Shown in pieces: positions 55,678 to 64,000 of a stretch of 64,000 bases of DNA; the stretch's first letter is position 1; every line of letters begins with the position of its first letter. The DNA comes from Bacteroidota bacterium (GTDB lineage: Bacteria; Bacteroidota; Bacteroidia; Flavobacteriales; Flavobacteriaceae), in contig JAEWHE010000033.1 of assembly GCA_023387965.1 (NCBI GenBank), forward strand, positions 43,476 to 107,475. The letters run 5' to 3'. The notes below the pieces were generated by a model, which saw nothing but the letters and a program-made list of their open reading frames with translations, was not told the DNA's origin and made no database searches. A program made the translations under genes and the position numbers.

Positions 55678-56187
55678 TTAAACTATCGTAATCGTTTTAC
55701 TAATTTGTAAGGTATGTCTTTGGGTATGAAAAACCGCAAAAGTCAACCATTCTAATCTGGTAAATTTTCCAAATCCCGGAATTTCAAAGTGTTGCGGAAT
55801 CAAAGCCAGATCGCTTTTTTCGGCTAAACTTATTAGGTCGTTTTTAACTTTTCCAATATCGCCGATAATTTCCTCTTTTTGATGACTATTTTTTTGAGGA
55901 ACAATGGTTTCAGGTGCGTCATATTTTGTATCAAAATTCAAAAACACATCTCGAATAGCTTGTACTTTTTTGTCAATTTCACGTTCTGCAGGAATATTTC
56001 CGTTTGAAAATAATTCTTCAAAACCCGAAAGGGAAATTGTAATGTGTTCCACAATTTGCCCAACAGACCAAGCGTTTTCAGATGGTTTTTTGTTCACAAC
56101 TTCTTGATCTACATTTTTTACGATTGTAATTAATTGGTCAAAAGTTTCTTGAATCTGATTTTTGATCATTGAATTATTTGCTTCCAT
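55678..56187 (-). CDS. DinB-like four-helix bundle protein
   Basis: 169 residues from the ATG at 56187; a longer frame is unlikely. The DinB/YfiT pattern is visible: WSVGQIVEHIT with His near 40 and a C-terminal VFHTQRHTLQI with His-x3-His, the three-histidine metal site. Members include metal-dependent thiol-transfer enzymes (bacillithiol or mycothiol transferases); given bshB1 in this genome, a bacillithiol transferase is plausible. Confidence 0.87.
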   Translation of the reverse strand: MEANNSMIKNQIQETFDQLITIVKNVDQEVVNKKPSENAWSVGQIVEHITISLSGFEELFSNGNIPAEREIDKKVQAIRDVFLNFDTKYDAPETIVPQKNSHQKEEIIGDIGKVKNDLISLAEKSDLALIPQHFEIPGFGKFTRLEWLTFAVFHTQRHTLQISKTITIV

Positions 56188-56299
56188 AATAAGATTTGGA
56201 TTTAAGTAAATGTAATGAAATAATGAATAGCAAAATTGGTATTTCAGTGGAATTGCGAAAAAACGAGTACATTTGTGTAGAATCAAAAACCAAAAAACA

Positions 56300-56509
56300 A
56301 TGTCGCACAACTTTGAGGCTTTAAAAATAAATGTTCAGCAAGTAATTGATTTCATTGCAGCAAAAGATTATGATGCTGCAAATGCAAGTTTGATTTTAGC
56401 GAGTGAAACGCTTGACGAAATTTTGGACCACACGGATTCCGATGAAGATTTGATAGAAATTTCGAAATATCAGGTTTTGCTCAATCAATTGCATCAAAAA
56501 ATTAATTAA
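56300..56509 (+). CDS. Small helical protein, unknown
   Basis: 69 residues from the ATG at 56300 (an upstream in-frame start is weak). It is acidic and helical (ALKINVQQVIDFIAAKDYDAANASLILASETLDEIL) with no signal or membrane part. TACATTTG at 56268-56275 could be the -7 element, but a clear -33 is missing. A terminator follows at 56533. Unrecognised. Confidence 0.6.
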   Translation: MSHNFEALKINVQQVIDFIAAKDYDAANASLILASETLDEILDHTDSDEDLIEISKYQVLLNQLHQKIN

Positions 56510-56532
56510 AAATTTTACCGACAATAATCAAA

Positions 56533-56560
56533 ATCCGATGGCATTTATCGGATATTTTTT
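56533..56560 (+). terminator. Intrinsic terminator
   Basis: ATCCGAT, 7-nt loop, ATCGGAT and T-run, after the small helical gene. Confidence 0.85.
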
Positions 56561-56562
56561 TA

Positions 56563-56700
56563 TATTTTTGAAAATCTTACAAACAGAGCATAAAGTTTCT
56601 TTGGCTTACGCCAAAATTTAATCGAGCAACCTTTTCCCCCGAAATGTTGCTTTTTTAATTGAAAACCACGGTTTTACCCAAAATAAACCGCTACCAAATT
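56563..56700 (+). promoter_or_regulatory. Leader of the phosphorelay operon, with hairpin and terminator-like stem
   Basis: A -7 element TATTTTTG is at 56563-56570. In the ~130-nt leader, a TTTGGC/GCCAAA hairpin (56600-56615) is followed by AGCAAC (56625-56630), a loop, GTTGCT (56646-56651) and T6. A transcriptional attenuator is possible, but no antiterminator is proven. Confidence 0.45.
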
Positions 56701-58260
56701 ATGATTTTAATTGTCGATGACAAAAGCGAGAATATAATCGCTTTGCAAAAAATTCTCGAACTTCATGGCTTGCCAACTGATAGCGCAGAATCTGGCGAAA
56801 TTGCGCTAAAAAAAATTCTGAAAAACGAATATTCCCTTATTATTCTTGATGTTCAAATGCCTGGAATGGATGGTTTTGAAGTAGCCGAAAATTTAGCAGG
56901 AAGTAACAGAACCAAAGATATCCCGGTACTTTTTCTATCGGCAATCAACAAAGAAAAAAAATATATTAATAAAGGATATCAATCTGGAGGGGTTGACTAC
57001 ATCACAAAACCAGTTGACCCGGATTTGTTGATTTTAAAGGTCAAAACTTTTTTAAAATTATCCGAACAAAATAAAGAGTTGCGCCAAACCCGTGACATTC
57101 TCTCGCGTGAAATTACGATTAGAAAAGAAGCTCAGGAAAAACTTTCATTCCAGATGGATGAACTTAATTTCGTTCTTGAATCGCTTCCGCAAACGGCTTT
57201 TACGGTTTCAACTGATGGTAATATCGAATACGTTAATAATAATTGGTTTCAATATTCTAAAGAAAGTGACGTTTTTCCCGAAGTTCATCCAAATGATTCG
57301 GATTGCGTGAACAAATGGCGATTAGCGTTTGAGAAAGGCGAAGAATATCATTCGGAAGTTAGAATTAAAGTTTTAAAAACCAATGAATTCCGATATTTTT
57401 TAGTGCGAATTATTCCGATTTTGGTTCAAAATAAAATTGTGCGATGGATTGGGACTTTCACTGATATTCATGAACAAAAACGTGCTAACGAAAATCTGGA
57501 AGAAAAAGTTTTGGAACGAACCAGCGAATTAGTGTCCAAAAATGAAGAATTAGAGCTTACAAATCATGAGTTGCAACAGTTTTCTTGGGTGGTTTCTCAC
57601 GACTTAAAAGAGCCGCTTCGAAAAATTGAAGTTTTCCTTAAGTTAATAAAAGATAAATATCTGTTAGACAGCGAGAAAGCAATTGATTATTCCGATAGAA
57701 CAATTAGTGCCGCAGAACGTATGTCGAAGCTAATTAATGATCTTTTGGTTTATTCCAGATTATCGTCAAAAGTAGCGGCTGAAAAAACGGATCTCAACGA
57801 AGTTGTAGGCGAAGTTTTATCTGATTTAGATTATCTTTCAGAACAAACAAACGCCGAAATTTCGGTGGAAGAATTGCCGGTTGTACAAGGTGTTTCAAGT
57901 CAATTACGGCAACTTTTTCAAAACCTAATTGGAAATTCTTTAAAATTTGGAAAAGAAGACATTCCAGTAAAAATTGATATTTCTTGCGAAAAAATTGCCT
58001 CGAAAAATTTTGATGCCAAAATTGATGAAAACGGAATGTTTTGGCGTATTCACATCAAAGACAATGGGATAGGTTTTGACGACGCTTATTTGGATAAAAT
58101 TTTTGTCATTTTCCAAAGTCTTAATGATCGTGAAAAATACGAAGGAACGGGAATTGGTCTTGCCATCGCAAAAAAAATAGTTGAAAAGCACAACGGAATC
58201 ATTACCGCAAAAGGAAATCTCGGCGAAGGAGCAGAGTTTATCATCATTTTACCAGCTTAA
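56701..58260 (+). CDS. Response regulator-PAS-histidine kinase hybrid
   Basis: 519 residues from the ATG at 56701 (the frame is open from a TTG at 56659). Cytoplasmic: receiver 1-120 with Asp50 in LIILDVQMP, coiled segment, PAS ~150-265, then HisKA with His300 in SWVVSHDLKEPLRK and HATPase (NSLKFGKEDIP, GIGFDDAYLDKIF, GTGIGLAIAKK). The receiver precedes the kinase, so it receives phosphate from another kinase rather than its own HisKA. First gene of a five-gene unit. Confidence 0.93.
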   Translation: MILIVDDKSENIIALQKILELHGLPTDSAESGEIALKKILKNEYSLIILDVQMPGMDGFEVAENLAGSNRTKDIPVLFLSAINKEKKYINKGYQSGGVDYITKPVDPDLLILKVKTFLKLSEQNKELRQTRDILSREITIRKEAQEKLSFQMDELNFVLESLPQTAFTVSTDGNIEYVNNNWFQYSKESDVFPEVHPNDSDCVNKWRLAFEKGEEYHSEVRIKVLKTNEFRYFLVRIIPILVQNKIVRWIGTFTDIHEQKRANENLEEKVLERTSELVSKNEELELTNHELQQFSWVVSHDLKEPLRKIEVFLKLIKDKYLLDSEKAIDYSDRTISAAERMSKLINDLLVYSRLSSKVAAEKTDLNEVVGEVLSDLDYLSEQTNAEISVEELPVVQGVSSQLRQLFQNLIGNSLKFGKEDIPVKIDISCEKIASKNFDAKIDENGMFWRIHIKDNGIGFDDAYLDKIFVIFQSLNDREKYEGTGIGLAIAKKIVEKHNGIITAKGNLGEGAEFIIILPA

Positions 58261-58300
58261 AAAAATCTAAAAAACATCATCAAATCTTCTTTTTTTAAAA

Positions 58301-61300
58301 ATGGATACAAATTTTAAAAGAAATTTATTCGTAGGATTCGGATTCTCATTTTCGCTCCTCATCGTCAGTTCTGTAGCCTCATTTATTAGCATTAAAAGTT
58401 TGTTGAACAGCAACACATGGGTTAATCATACGCAAGAAATTATTTACAATCTCAACGCCACTTCCGGGACGATGGTAGATGCACAAACCAGCATCAGAGG
58501 TTATATGTTAACCGGAAAATCAATTTTTTTACAGCCTTATCTCAATGCCGAAGAAACTGTTGATCGACATATCCAAAAACTTGAAAATCTTACAGGTGAT
58601 AATGCTTTGCAACAAAAGCAACTTGAGAAATTAAAAACCCTAAAATCGGACTTGTTTCAATATTTAGAAGATAGAAAAAACGAGCGTCAAACCGGCAAGA
58701 TTATTTTTGAAGAAGACGTTGTACGAGGTCGTGAAATTATGAATTCCATCAGAGAAACGCTTGATTCGATGGAATCTCAGGAACGCAAATTGTTAAACGA
58801 AAGGATGTCGACTTCAAAAAATTACGGAACTTATTCGATGATTTTGATTATTGCTGCTGCTCTAATTTCACTGTTGACAAGCATTTTTTATTTTTCCAGA
58901 ATTCTGAAAGATTATTCTGAACGTTCAAAATTGTATCAGGAACTTAAAAATAAAGATATTGAAACCCGGGAAAGAATCGATTTAATTAGCGGTATTGCAG
59001 CCCAAATTTCTGCCGGAAATTACTCAGTTCGTACTGACGAAGCCAATGACGATACGCTTGGAGAAATGGGCGTTTCCATTAATTCAATGGCAAGTTCTTT
59101 AGAAAATTCGTTCAACGCTTTAGTAGAAAATGATTGGCTTCAGGCGGGAATTGCTGACTTAAATCAAGTAATGTTAGGCGAAAAAAATGTTGACGAGTTA
59201 AGTAAAAATATCGTTGAATACGTAGCCGATTACATTCAAGCGGATGCAGCAGTTTTGTATGTTTTAGAAGGAAATGAATTTATGGAAACTGCCGGATATA
59301 ATTTTGTTTCGGCAAAAGAAAGACAGTTTTTTAAAATAGGCGAGGGCTTCACCGGTCAAGCTGCTGCTTCGAAAAAGATGATGGAATTGCGAGATATTCC
59401 AAATGAAAATTTCGTTATTAGTTTTGCCCATGGCAAAGTGAATCCAAAACATGTTATAGCTATTCCATTGATTGACAATAATGTAGAAGGGATTTTGGAA
59501 ATTGCCACGGTAAGAAATTTTTCCGAGAAAGAAATAAAATACCTGCAAGCAATTGGCAACAACATTGGAATTGCGATAAGATCAGCTCAAACCAGAAAAC
59601 GTTTGCAAGAATTATTGGAAGAAACCCAAGCACAATCTGAAGAATTACGGGCTCAACATACTGAATTAGAGCAAATGAATGCCGAACTCGAAACGCAAAC
59701 GGAAAAGTTACAAGCTTCGGAAGAAGAACTTCGCGTTCAGCAGGAAGAATTGCAGCAAACCAATGAAGAATTGGCGGAAAGAAGCACACTTTTGGAAGAA
59801 AAAAATATGGAAATCCAAAAAAAATCAGAAGATTTGGAGTTGAGCACTAAATATAAATCTGAGTTTTTGGCCAATATGTCTCACGAACTTAGAACACCAT
59901 TAAATTCTATTTTGCTCTTGAGCCGTTTGCTTTCTGAAAATAATGACAAAAATTTAACTGACGAACAAACTGAATTCGCTAAAGTAATTCAAAGTTCGGG
60001 TAGGGGATTACTGGGTTTGATTGATGAAATTTTAGATTTGTCAAAAATCGAAGCCGGAAAAATGGAGCTTGAATTTTTGGAAACTCCAGTAAACGAAATT
60101 ACCGATAGTTTGCAAGATTTATTTTCGGAAGTGGCAAAAGAAAAAGGAATTGAGTTTGTGATTGATAACAAAAATGCGCCGTTGGTCATTAAAACCGACA
60201 AAATGCGTTTGGAACAAATTTTGAAAAATTTAATTTCAAATGCCATCAAATTTACATCTGAAGGTAGCGTTACCTTGAAAATTTCAAAACACGAAACAGA
60301 TGATAAAGCTGTGATTTTCAGTGTAAAAGATACCGGAATTGGAATTCCTCGAGAGAAACAACCACTTATTTTTGAAGCGTTCCAACAAGCGGACGGTTCA
60401 ACCAAAAGAAAATATGGCGGAACTGGTCTTGGATTGTCCATCAGTCGAGAATTGACTAAACTTTTAAAAGGCGAAATTTCTCTAAAAAGTGCTGTAAATC
60501 AAGGAAGTGAATTTTCGTTAACACTTCCAATTTATGGCACGGCAATTATTATTCCTACTAAATTAACAGAACAAAAACCTTCGGTAGAATCTGAAATAGA
60601 AGTGGAAGAACCCCAATATTTGAGTTTGCACATTCCGAAAGAGATTGATGACGATCGAAATAATATTTTGGATGGTGACAAAATTATTTTGATTGTAGAA
60701 GATGACATGAATTTTGCAAAATCACTTCTCGAATTCACCCGAAAACGTGGCTACAAAGGAATCGTTTGCGTTCGTGGCGATCACGCTCTGAATTTTGCGT
60801 TAGCGCATAAACCTGTCGGAATTTTACTCGACATCGAACTCCCGATGAAAAACGGTTGGCAAGTGATGGAAGAATTGAAAAATAATCCTAAAACCAGACC
60901 AATTCCGGTTCACATCATGTCGTCGCATCAACTGAAGCAGGAAAGTTTGCTAAAAGGAGCGGTAAACTTCCTTGATAAACCTGTTGCTTTTGAGAAAATT
61001 CCGGATGTTTTTCAAAAAATAGAGCAAATTGTCAATCGTGAATCGCAAAAAGTCTTAATTGTAGAAGACAACCCGAAACATGCAAAAGCATTGGCATTTT
61101 TCTTGGAAAACTATAATATCAATTCGGAAATAAAAAGCGAAATTCGAGACGGAATCACGGCTTTGCAACGTGAAGATGTCGATTGTGTGATTCTGGATAT
61201 GGGAGTTCCGGACAAACGTTCGTACGAAATTCTGGAAAATGTAAAAGAAAATCCTGGACTCGAAAACCTTCCGGTGATTGTATTTACAGGGAAAAGTTTG

Positions 61301-61855
61301 TCGATGAAAGAAGAACTTAAACTCAAGAAATACGCTAATTCCATTGTGGTAAAAACTGCAAATTCATACCAAAGAATGTTAGACGAAGTATCACTTTTTT
61401 TACATTTAGTAGAAGATAATAAAGGCGAAATTTCTAAAAAAGAATTTAAAAAACACCAAAACCTAAATAATATTTTAAGTGGCAAAACCGTGTTGGTTGT
61501 TGATGACGATGTGCGAAACATTTATTCGTTAACTAAATCACTCGAAGCGCTTAAAATGACCGTTGTAACCGCTATCGATGGTAACGAAGCTTTAAATGCA
61601 CTTCAAGAAAATCCTGAGATTGACGTTGTTTTACTCGATATGATGATGCCAAATTTAGACGGTTACGAAACAGCTACGAGGATTCGTGAAAATAAAAAAT
61701 TCCGTGATTTGCCGGTGATTGCCGTAACCGCAAAAGCCATGATGGGAGATCGGGAAAAATGTATCAATGCCGGAGCTTCGGATTATATTACAAAACCTGT
61801 AGATGTCGATCAGCTCTTGTCATTGCTCAGAGTTTGGCTTTATGATAAAAATTAA
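58301..61855 (+). CDS. CHASE3-HAMP-GAF hybrid histidine kinase with three receivers
   Basis: 1184 residues. TM1 ~9-33, CHASE3 sensor ~35-178, TM2 ~178-198, HAMP ~199-265, GAF ~285-430, a Glu/Gln-rich coiled coil ~432-515 (EELRVQQEELQQTNEEL), HisKA with His528 in MSHELRTPLN, HATPase (NAIKFTSEG, GIGIPREK, GGTGLGLSISRE), then three receivers with Asp844, Asp966 and Asp1113. A periplasmic sensor with a multi-step relay. The coiled coil resembles that of CheB-CheR-PAS kinase fusions. It lies 40 bp after the REC-PAS kinase. Confidence 0.95.
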   Translation: MDTNFKRNLFVGFGFSFSLLIVSSVASFISIKSLLNSNTWVNHTQEIIYNLNATSGTMVDAQTSIRGYMLTGKSIFLQPYLNAEETVDRHIQKLENLTGDNALQQKQLEKLKTLKSDLFQYLEDRKNERQTGKIIFEEDVVRGREIMNSIRETLDSMESQERKLLNERMSTSKNYGTYSMILIIAAALISLLTSIFYFSRILKDYSERSKLYQELKNKDIETRERIDLISGIAAQISAGNYSVRTDEANDDTLGEMGVSINSMASSLENSFNALVENDWLQAGIADLNQVMLGEKNVDELSKNIVEYVADYIQADAAVLYVLEGNEFMETAGYNFVSAKERQFFKIGEGFTGQAAASKKMMELRDIPNENFVISFAHGKVNPKHVIAIPLIDNNVEGILEIATVRNFSEKEIKYLQAIGNNIGIAIRSAQTRKRLQELLEETQAQSEELRAQHTELEQMNAELETQTEKLQASEEELRVQQEELQQTNEELAERSTLLEEKNMEIQKKSEDLELSTKYKSEFLANMSHELRTPLNSILLLSRLLSENNDKNLTDEQTEFAKVIQSSGRGLLGLIDEILDLSKIEAGKMELEFLETPVNEITDSLQDLFSEVAKEKGIEFVIDNKNAPLVIKTDKMRLEQILKNLISNAIKFTSEGSVTLKISKHETDDKAVIFSVKDTGIGIPREKQPLIFEAFQQADGSTKRKYGGTGLGLSISRELTKLLKGEISLKSAVNQGSEFSLTLPIYGTAIIIPTKLTEQKPSVESEIEVEEPQYLSLHIPKEIDDDRNNILDGDKIILIVEDDMNFAKSLLEFTRKRGYKGIVCVRGDHALNFALAHKPVGILLDIELPMKNGWQVMEELKNNPKTRPIPVHIMSSHQLKQESLLKGAVNFLDKPVAFEKIPDVFQKIEQIVNRESQKVLIVEDNPKHAKALAFFLENYNINSEIKSEIRDGITALQREDVDCVILDMGVPDKRSYEILENVKENPGLENLPVIVFTGKSLSMKEELKLKKYANSIVVKTANSYQRMLDEVSLFLHLVEDNKGEISKKEFKKHQNLNNILSGKTVLVVDDDVRNIYSLTKSLEALKMTVVTAIDGNEALNALQENPEIDVVLLDMMMPNLDGYETATRIRENKKFRDLPVIAVTAKAMMGDREKCINAGASDYITKPVDVDQLLSLLRVWLYDKN

Positions 61856-61864
61856 AACATATAA

Positions 61865-62224
61865 ATGATGAAGAAAAAAGTTTTAATTGTTGATGACGAT
61901 CCTCGCAATATTTTTGCGTTAGAAGCCACTTTAAAAGCCAAAGGTTTTGAATGTGTTTCAAAAACCAATGCCGAAAACGCTTTAGATTTTTTAAAAGAAA
62001 ATTATACTGTTGATGCAATTTTGCTCGACATGATGATGCCCGAAATGGATGGTTACGAGGCAATTCCGCTCATAAAAAATTTAAACGATAAAATTCCGGT
62101 AATTGCCGTTACAGCACAAGCTATGGTTGGTGACCGCGAAAAATGTCTTGAAGCTGGTGCCGATAATTACATTTCAAAACCGATTGATGTAGATAGATTA
62201 ATGCTGATTTTAAATAATTTGTAA
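61865..62224 (+). CDS. Single-domain response regulator
   Basis: 119 residues: one receiver (Asp55 in AILLDMMMP) with the same MMMP and DREKC signatures as the third receiver of the hybrid kinase, suggesting duplication of that receiver. No output domain. It starts 9 bp after the hybrid kinase; its stop overlaps the cheR ATG by one base. It probably passes phosphate downstream or controls CheR/CheB. Confidence 0.93.
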   Translation: MMKKKVLIVDDDPRNIFALEATLKAKGFECVSKTNAENALDFLKENYTVDAILLDMMMPEMDGYEAIPLIKNLNDKIPVIAVTAQAMVGDREKCLEAGADNYISKPIDVDRLMLILNNL

Positions 62225-63033
62225 TGACAACGGAAAGTCAAGTTGAGGAAGTAATCCACGAAATTTTCGAAAATTATGGTTTCGATTTCAGCGGCTATTC
62301 GAAAGCGTCGTTTAAGCGAAGAATTGACCGCATCATCAACCTTGATAACATCGCACATTTTCAAGAATTTTTGTACAAAGTTCGAAATGATGTGACCTAT
62401 TTCCGTCGATTGGTTGAAGAAATAACGGTTAATGTCACCGAGATGTTTCGGGATCCGCACTTTTATAAATTTCTTCAGCAAGAAATCATTCCGGTTTTAG
62501 CCACAAAACCATTCATAAGAATTTGGCACGCAGGCTGTTCAACCGGCGAAGAAGTTTATTCTATGGCCATTTTATTAGAAGAAGCCGGACTTTTGCAAAA
62601 ATCAATTTTGTATGCAACAGACCTCAATTCGCTCGTACTCGAAAACGCAAAAAAAGGCGTTTTTCCGTTGCGAAACATGAAACAATATTCCGAAAATTAC
62701 ATCACAGCGTCCGGAAAAAAAGATTTTTCCTCTTATTATATTGCAAATTACAACCAGGCAAAATTCAACGAAAATTTGTCTAAACGTATGGTTTTTTCGC
62801 TTCATAATTTGGTCTCCGACAGGTCATTCAACGAATTTGATTTAATTTTATGCCGAAACGTATTAATTTATTTTGACAAAGATTTGCAAGACAGAGCTTT
62901 AAGTTTGTTTGATGAAAGCCTTGCACCTTTAGGTTTCCTCGCTTTAGGAACCAAAGAAAGTATTAAATTTTCAGCCATCCAAAACCGTTATCGTCAACTC
63001 GAAAAAGAAAAAATATGGCGAAAAATGAATTAA
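62224..63033 (+). CDS. CheR-type protein-glutamate methyltransferase
   Basis: 269 residues with N-terminal helical domain (~5-70) and SAM domain: HAGCSTGEEVYSMAILLEE (motif I) and CRNVLIYFDKD (motif IV). It transfers methyl groups to glutamates of receptors in chemotaxis, but there are no methyl-accepting receptors here and no flagellar genes. The target may be the coiled coil of the adjacent hybrid kinase. The cheB gene overlaps by 19 bp. Confidence 0.92.
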   Translation: MTTESQVEEVIHEIFENYGFDFSGYSKASFKRRIDRIINLDNIAHFQEFLYKVRNDVTYFRRLVEEITVNVTEMFRDPHFYKFLQQEIIPVLATKPFIRIWHAGCSTGEEVYSMAILLEEAGLLQKSILYATDLNSLVLENAKKGVFPLRNMKQYSENYITASGKKDFSSYYIANYNQAKFNENLSKRMVFSLHNLVSDRSFNEFDLILCRNVLIYFDKDLQDRALSLFDESLAPLGFLALGTKESIKFSAIQNRYRQLEKEKIWRKMN

Positions 63034-63587
63034 AAATTGTCATCATCGGCGGTTCAGCAGGAAGTTTGGAAGTTTTAATGCAAATTCTACCCAAATTGCC
63101 AAATCCAATTCCATTTGCATTAATCATCGTCGTGCATCGCAAGTCCGCTGACGACACAATTCTTGAGGAACTAATTGCGTTAAAAACCAAAGTTCCCGTT
63201 CAAGATACCGAAGACAAAGTTCCAATTCTCAAAGGAAGTATTTACATCGCGCCATCAGATTATCACATGTTATTTGAGAAAAATCTTACAATTGCAATCG
63301 ACAATTCCGAAAAAATAAATTACAGTCGTCCCAGCATCGACGTCACATTTCAATCCGCTGCCGAAGTTTTTGGCGAAAATGTAACCGCCATTTTACTTTC
63401 TGGCGCCAATGCTGACGGAAGTGAAGGTATGCAAACCATCAAAAATTTCGGCGGAAAAACCATCGTTCAAAAACCCGAAACCGCCGAAATGCCTTTCATG
63501 CCACAAACCGCCATCCAAAATGCTAACCCCGATTTGATACTTTCGCCTAAAGAAATAATTCATTTTTTACAAAATTTTCAGGCTTAA
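63015..63587 (+). CDS. CheB-type protein-glutamate methylesterase
   Basis: 190 residues, only the methylesterase domain: catalytic Ser14 in GGSAGS, His41 in VVHRK and Asp134 in GANADGSEG. The usual N-terminal receiver is absent; a lone receiver is encoded just upstream, so control may come in trans. It removes methyl groups (or deamidates Gln). Paired with CheR. Confidence 0.92.
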   Translation: MAKNELKIVIIGGSAGSLEVLMQILPKLPNPIPFALIIVVHRKSADDTILEELIALKTKVPVQDTEDKVPILKGSIYIAPSDYHMLFEKNLTIAIDNSEKINYSRPSIDVTFQSAAEVFGENVTAILLSGANADGSEGMQTIKNFGGKTIVQKPETAEMPFMPQTAIQNANPDLILSPKEIIHFLQNFQA

Positions 63588-63750
63588 TATAATGATGGCA
63601 GCCCTCCGGTCGCGCTTTCCGTTTCAAGTCCTCGTTGAAAAAACTTTTTTTGTAACCTAAAAAACGAGCTCCTAAAGTCGCTGTGTTTTAGGCACAAAAA
63701 ATAGTTTTTCCATCTCCGGGCTTTCCACTTCAATCGCTGCTGCAAGAGTA

Positions 63751-63805
63751 AGAAGTAAGAAGTAAGAAGTAAGAAGTAAGAAGTAAGAAGTAAGAAGTAA
63801 GAAGT
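63751..63805. repeat. Heptanucleotide tandem repeat AGAAGTA x ~8
   Basis: Seven perfect AGAAGTA units from 63751 to 63799, then AGAAGT, preceded by an AGAGTA variant. Not a multiple of three, so it is not meant to be coding. Confidence 0.95.
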
Positions 63806-63866
63806 TTGGAGTGTTTCAGGTTTCAAGTTGAAAAACCTTTTGCGACTTCGCAACTTTGCAAGAAAA

Positions 63867-64000
63867 ACTCCTTCAATGTTCTTAAATGCCTTATATGGTA
63901 AAAAAATTTTGTTCAAAGTTCAAAGTTTAAAGTTGACAAATCTTTCCATTACAAAAACGAACTCCTCCAATGTCCTTAAATCCCTTATATGGTAAAAAAA
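63867..64000. repeat. 40-bp direct repeat ending TTATATGGTAAAAAAA
   Basis: Copies at 63867-63906 and 63961-64000 agree at 37 of 40 positions (C/T changes at two sites and G/C at one). The second copy runs to the window edge and may continue. Confidence 0.85.

Larger units (their letters stand above)
63588..64000. other. Intergenic right edge: repeats, no gene
   Basis: About 410 bp of repeats with no coding support. It holds a heptanucleotide array (63751-63805), gcaactttgc-type strings near 63840, and two copies of a 40-bp direct repeat. Confidence 0.7.

Noticed and set aside
63751..63805. CRISPR-like array
   Set aside because: The units are 7 bp and contiguous with no spacers; no cas genes in the window.
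63584..63916. Minus-strand open frame with repeated SYFLLLT
   Set aside because: It is the translation of the heptanucleotide repeat; no start signal, no family resemblance and no non-repeat core.

Overview
The window is a low-GC chromosomal segment of a member of the Flavobacteriaceae (Bacteroidota), most likely Flavobacterium or a close relative. The evidence is the gene content (PorQ of the type IX secretion system next to cmk, a secreted nuclease with a type IX C-terminal sorting domain, bacillithiol deacetylase BshB1, DUF6048/DUF6452/DUF6095/DUF6252 families, many SPII lipoproteins), the Bacteroidota promoter architecture (TTTG, 19-21 bp, TAnnTTTG) upstream of rpsA, purL and both tRNAs, and the scarcity of Shine-Dalgarno sites. 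Almost all of it reads as core genome. I see no phage, transposase, integrase or CRISPR array.

Layout. 1-4.9 kb: topoisomerase IV (parE 3' end, parC), a DUF2007 protein, and a TerC membrane protein. 4.9-9.7 kb: small lipoprotein, DUF6095, murQ, ZIP metal transporter, two methyltransferases. 9.7-12.4 kb: DUF6048-DUF6452-rlmD on the minus strand. 12.6-21.2 kb: small proteins, glycogen branching enzyme, GH31 glucosidase, M48 protease, MFS transporter, DUF6252-type lipoprotein. 21.3-30 kb: lon, porQ, cmk, nucleoside transporter, rpsA, fasciclin protein. 30-38.1 kb (minus): acyl-CoA ligase, purL, DUF1579 lipoprotein, beta-helix lipoprotein. 38.3-41.8 kb: hotdog thioesterase-menF-bshB1, tRNA-His, small proteins. 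41.9-49.6 kb: PLP enzyme, acyltransferase, rhomboid, SIMPL protein, tRNA-Tyr, TlpA-like lipoprotein, and a persulfide dioxygenase/rhodanese-TauE pair. 49.8-51.8 kb: secreted endonuclease I. 51.8-63.6 kb: a dense signalling region: PAS kinase plus lone receiver, DUF3037/HipA-like kinase pair, DinB, then REC-PAS kinase, a 1184-residue CHASE3 hybrid kinase with three receivers, a lone receiver, CheR and CheB.

The most notable items are: (1) a 33-bp near-perfect palindrome inserted in frame inside the essential-type gene purL, with another 32-bp perfect palindrome in an intergenic region; (2) the CheR/CheB-containing phosphorelay without chemoreceptors, whose hybrid kinase carries a Glu/Gln-rich coiled coil that could be the methylation target; (3) two intergenic copies of a structured element resembling the Flavo-1 RNA motif; (4) a sigma-54-like promoter upstream of the SIMPL gene; and (5) several families of short dispersed intergenic repeats, including a heptanucleotide array near the right edge. 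All calls are from reading the sequence; no database search was run.
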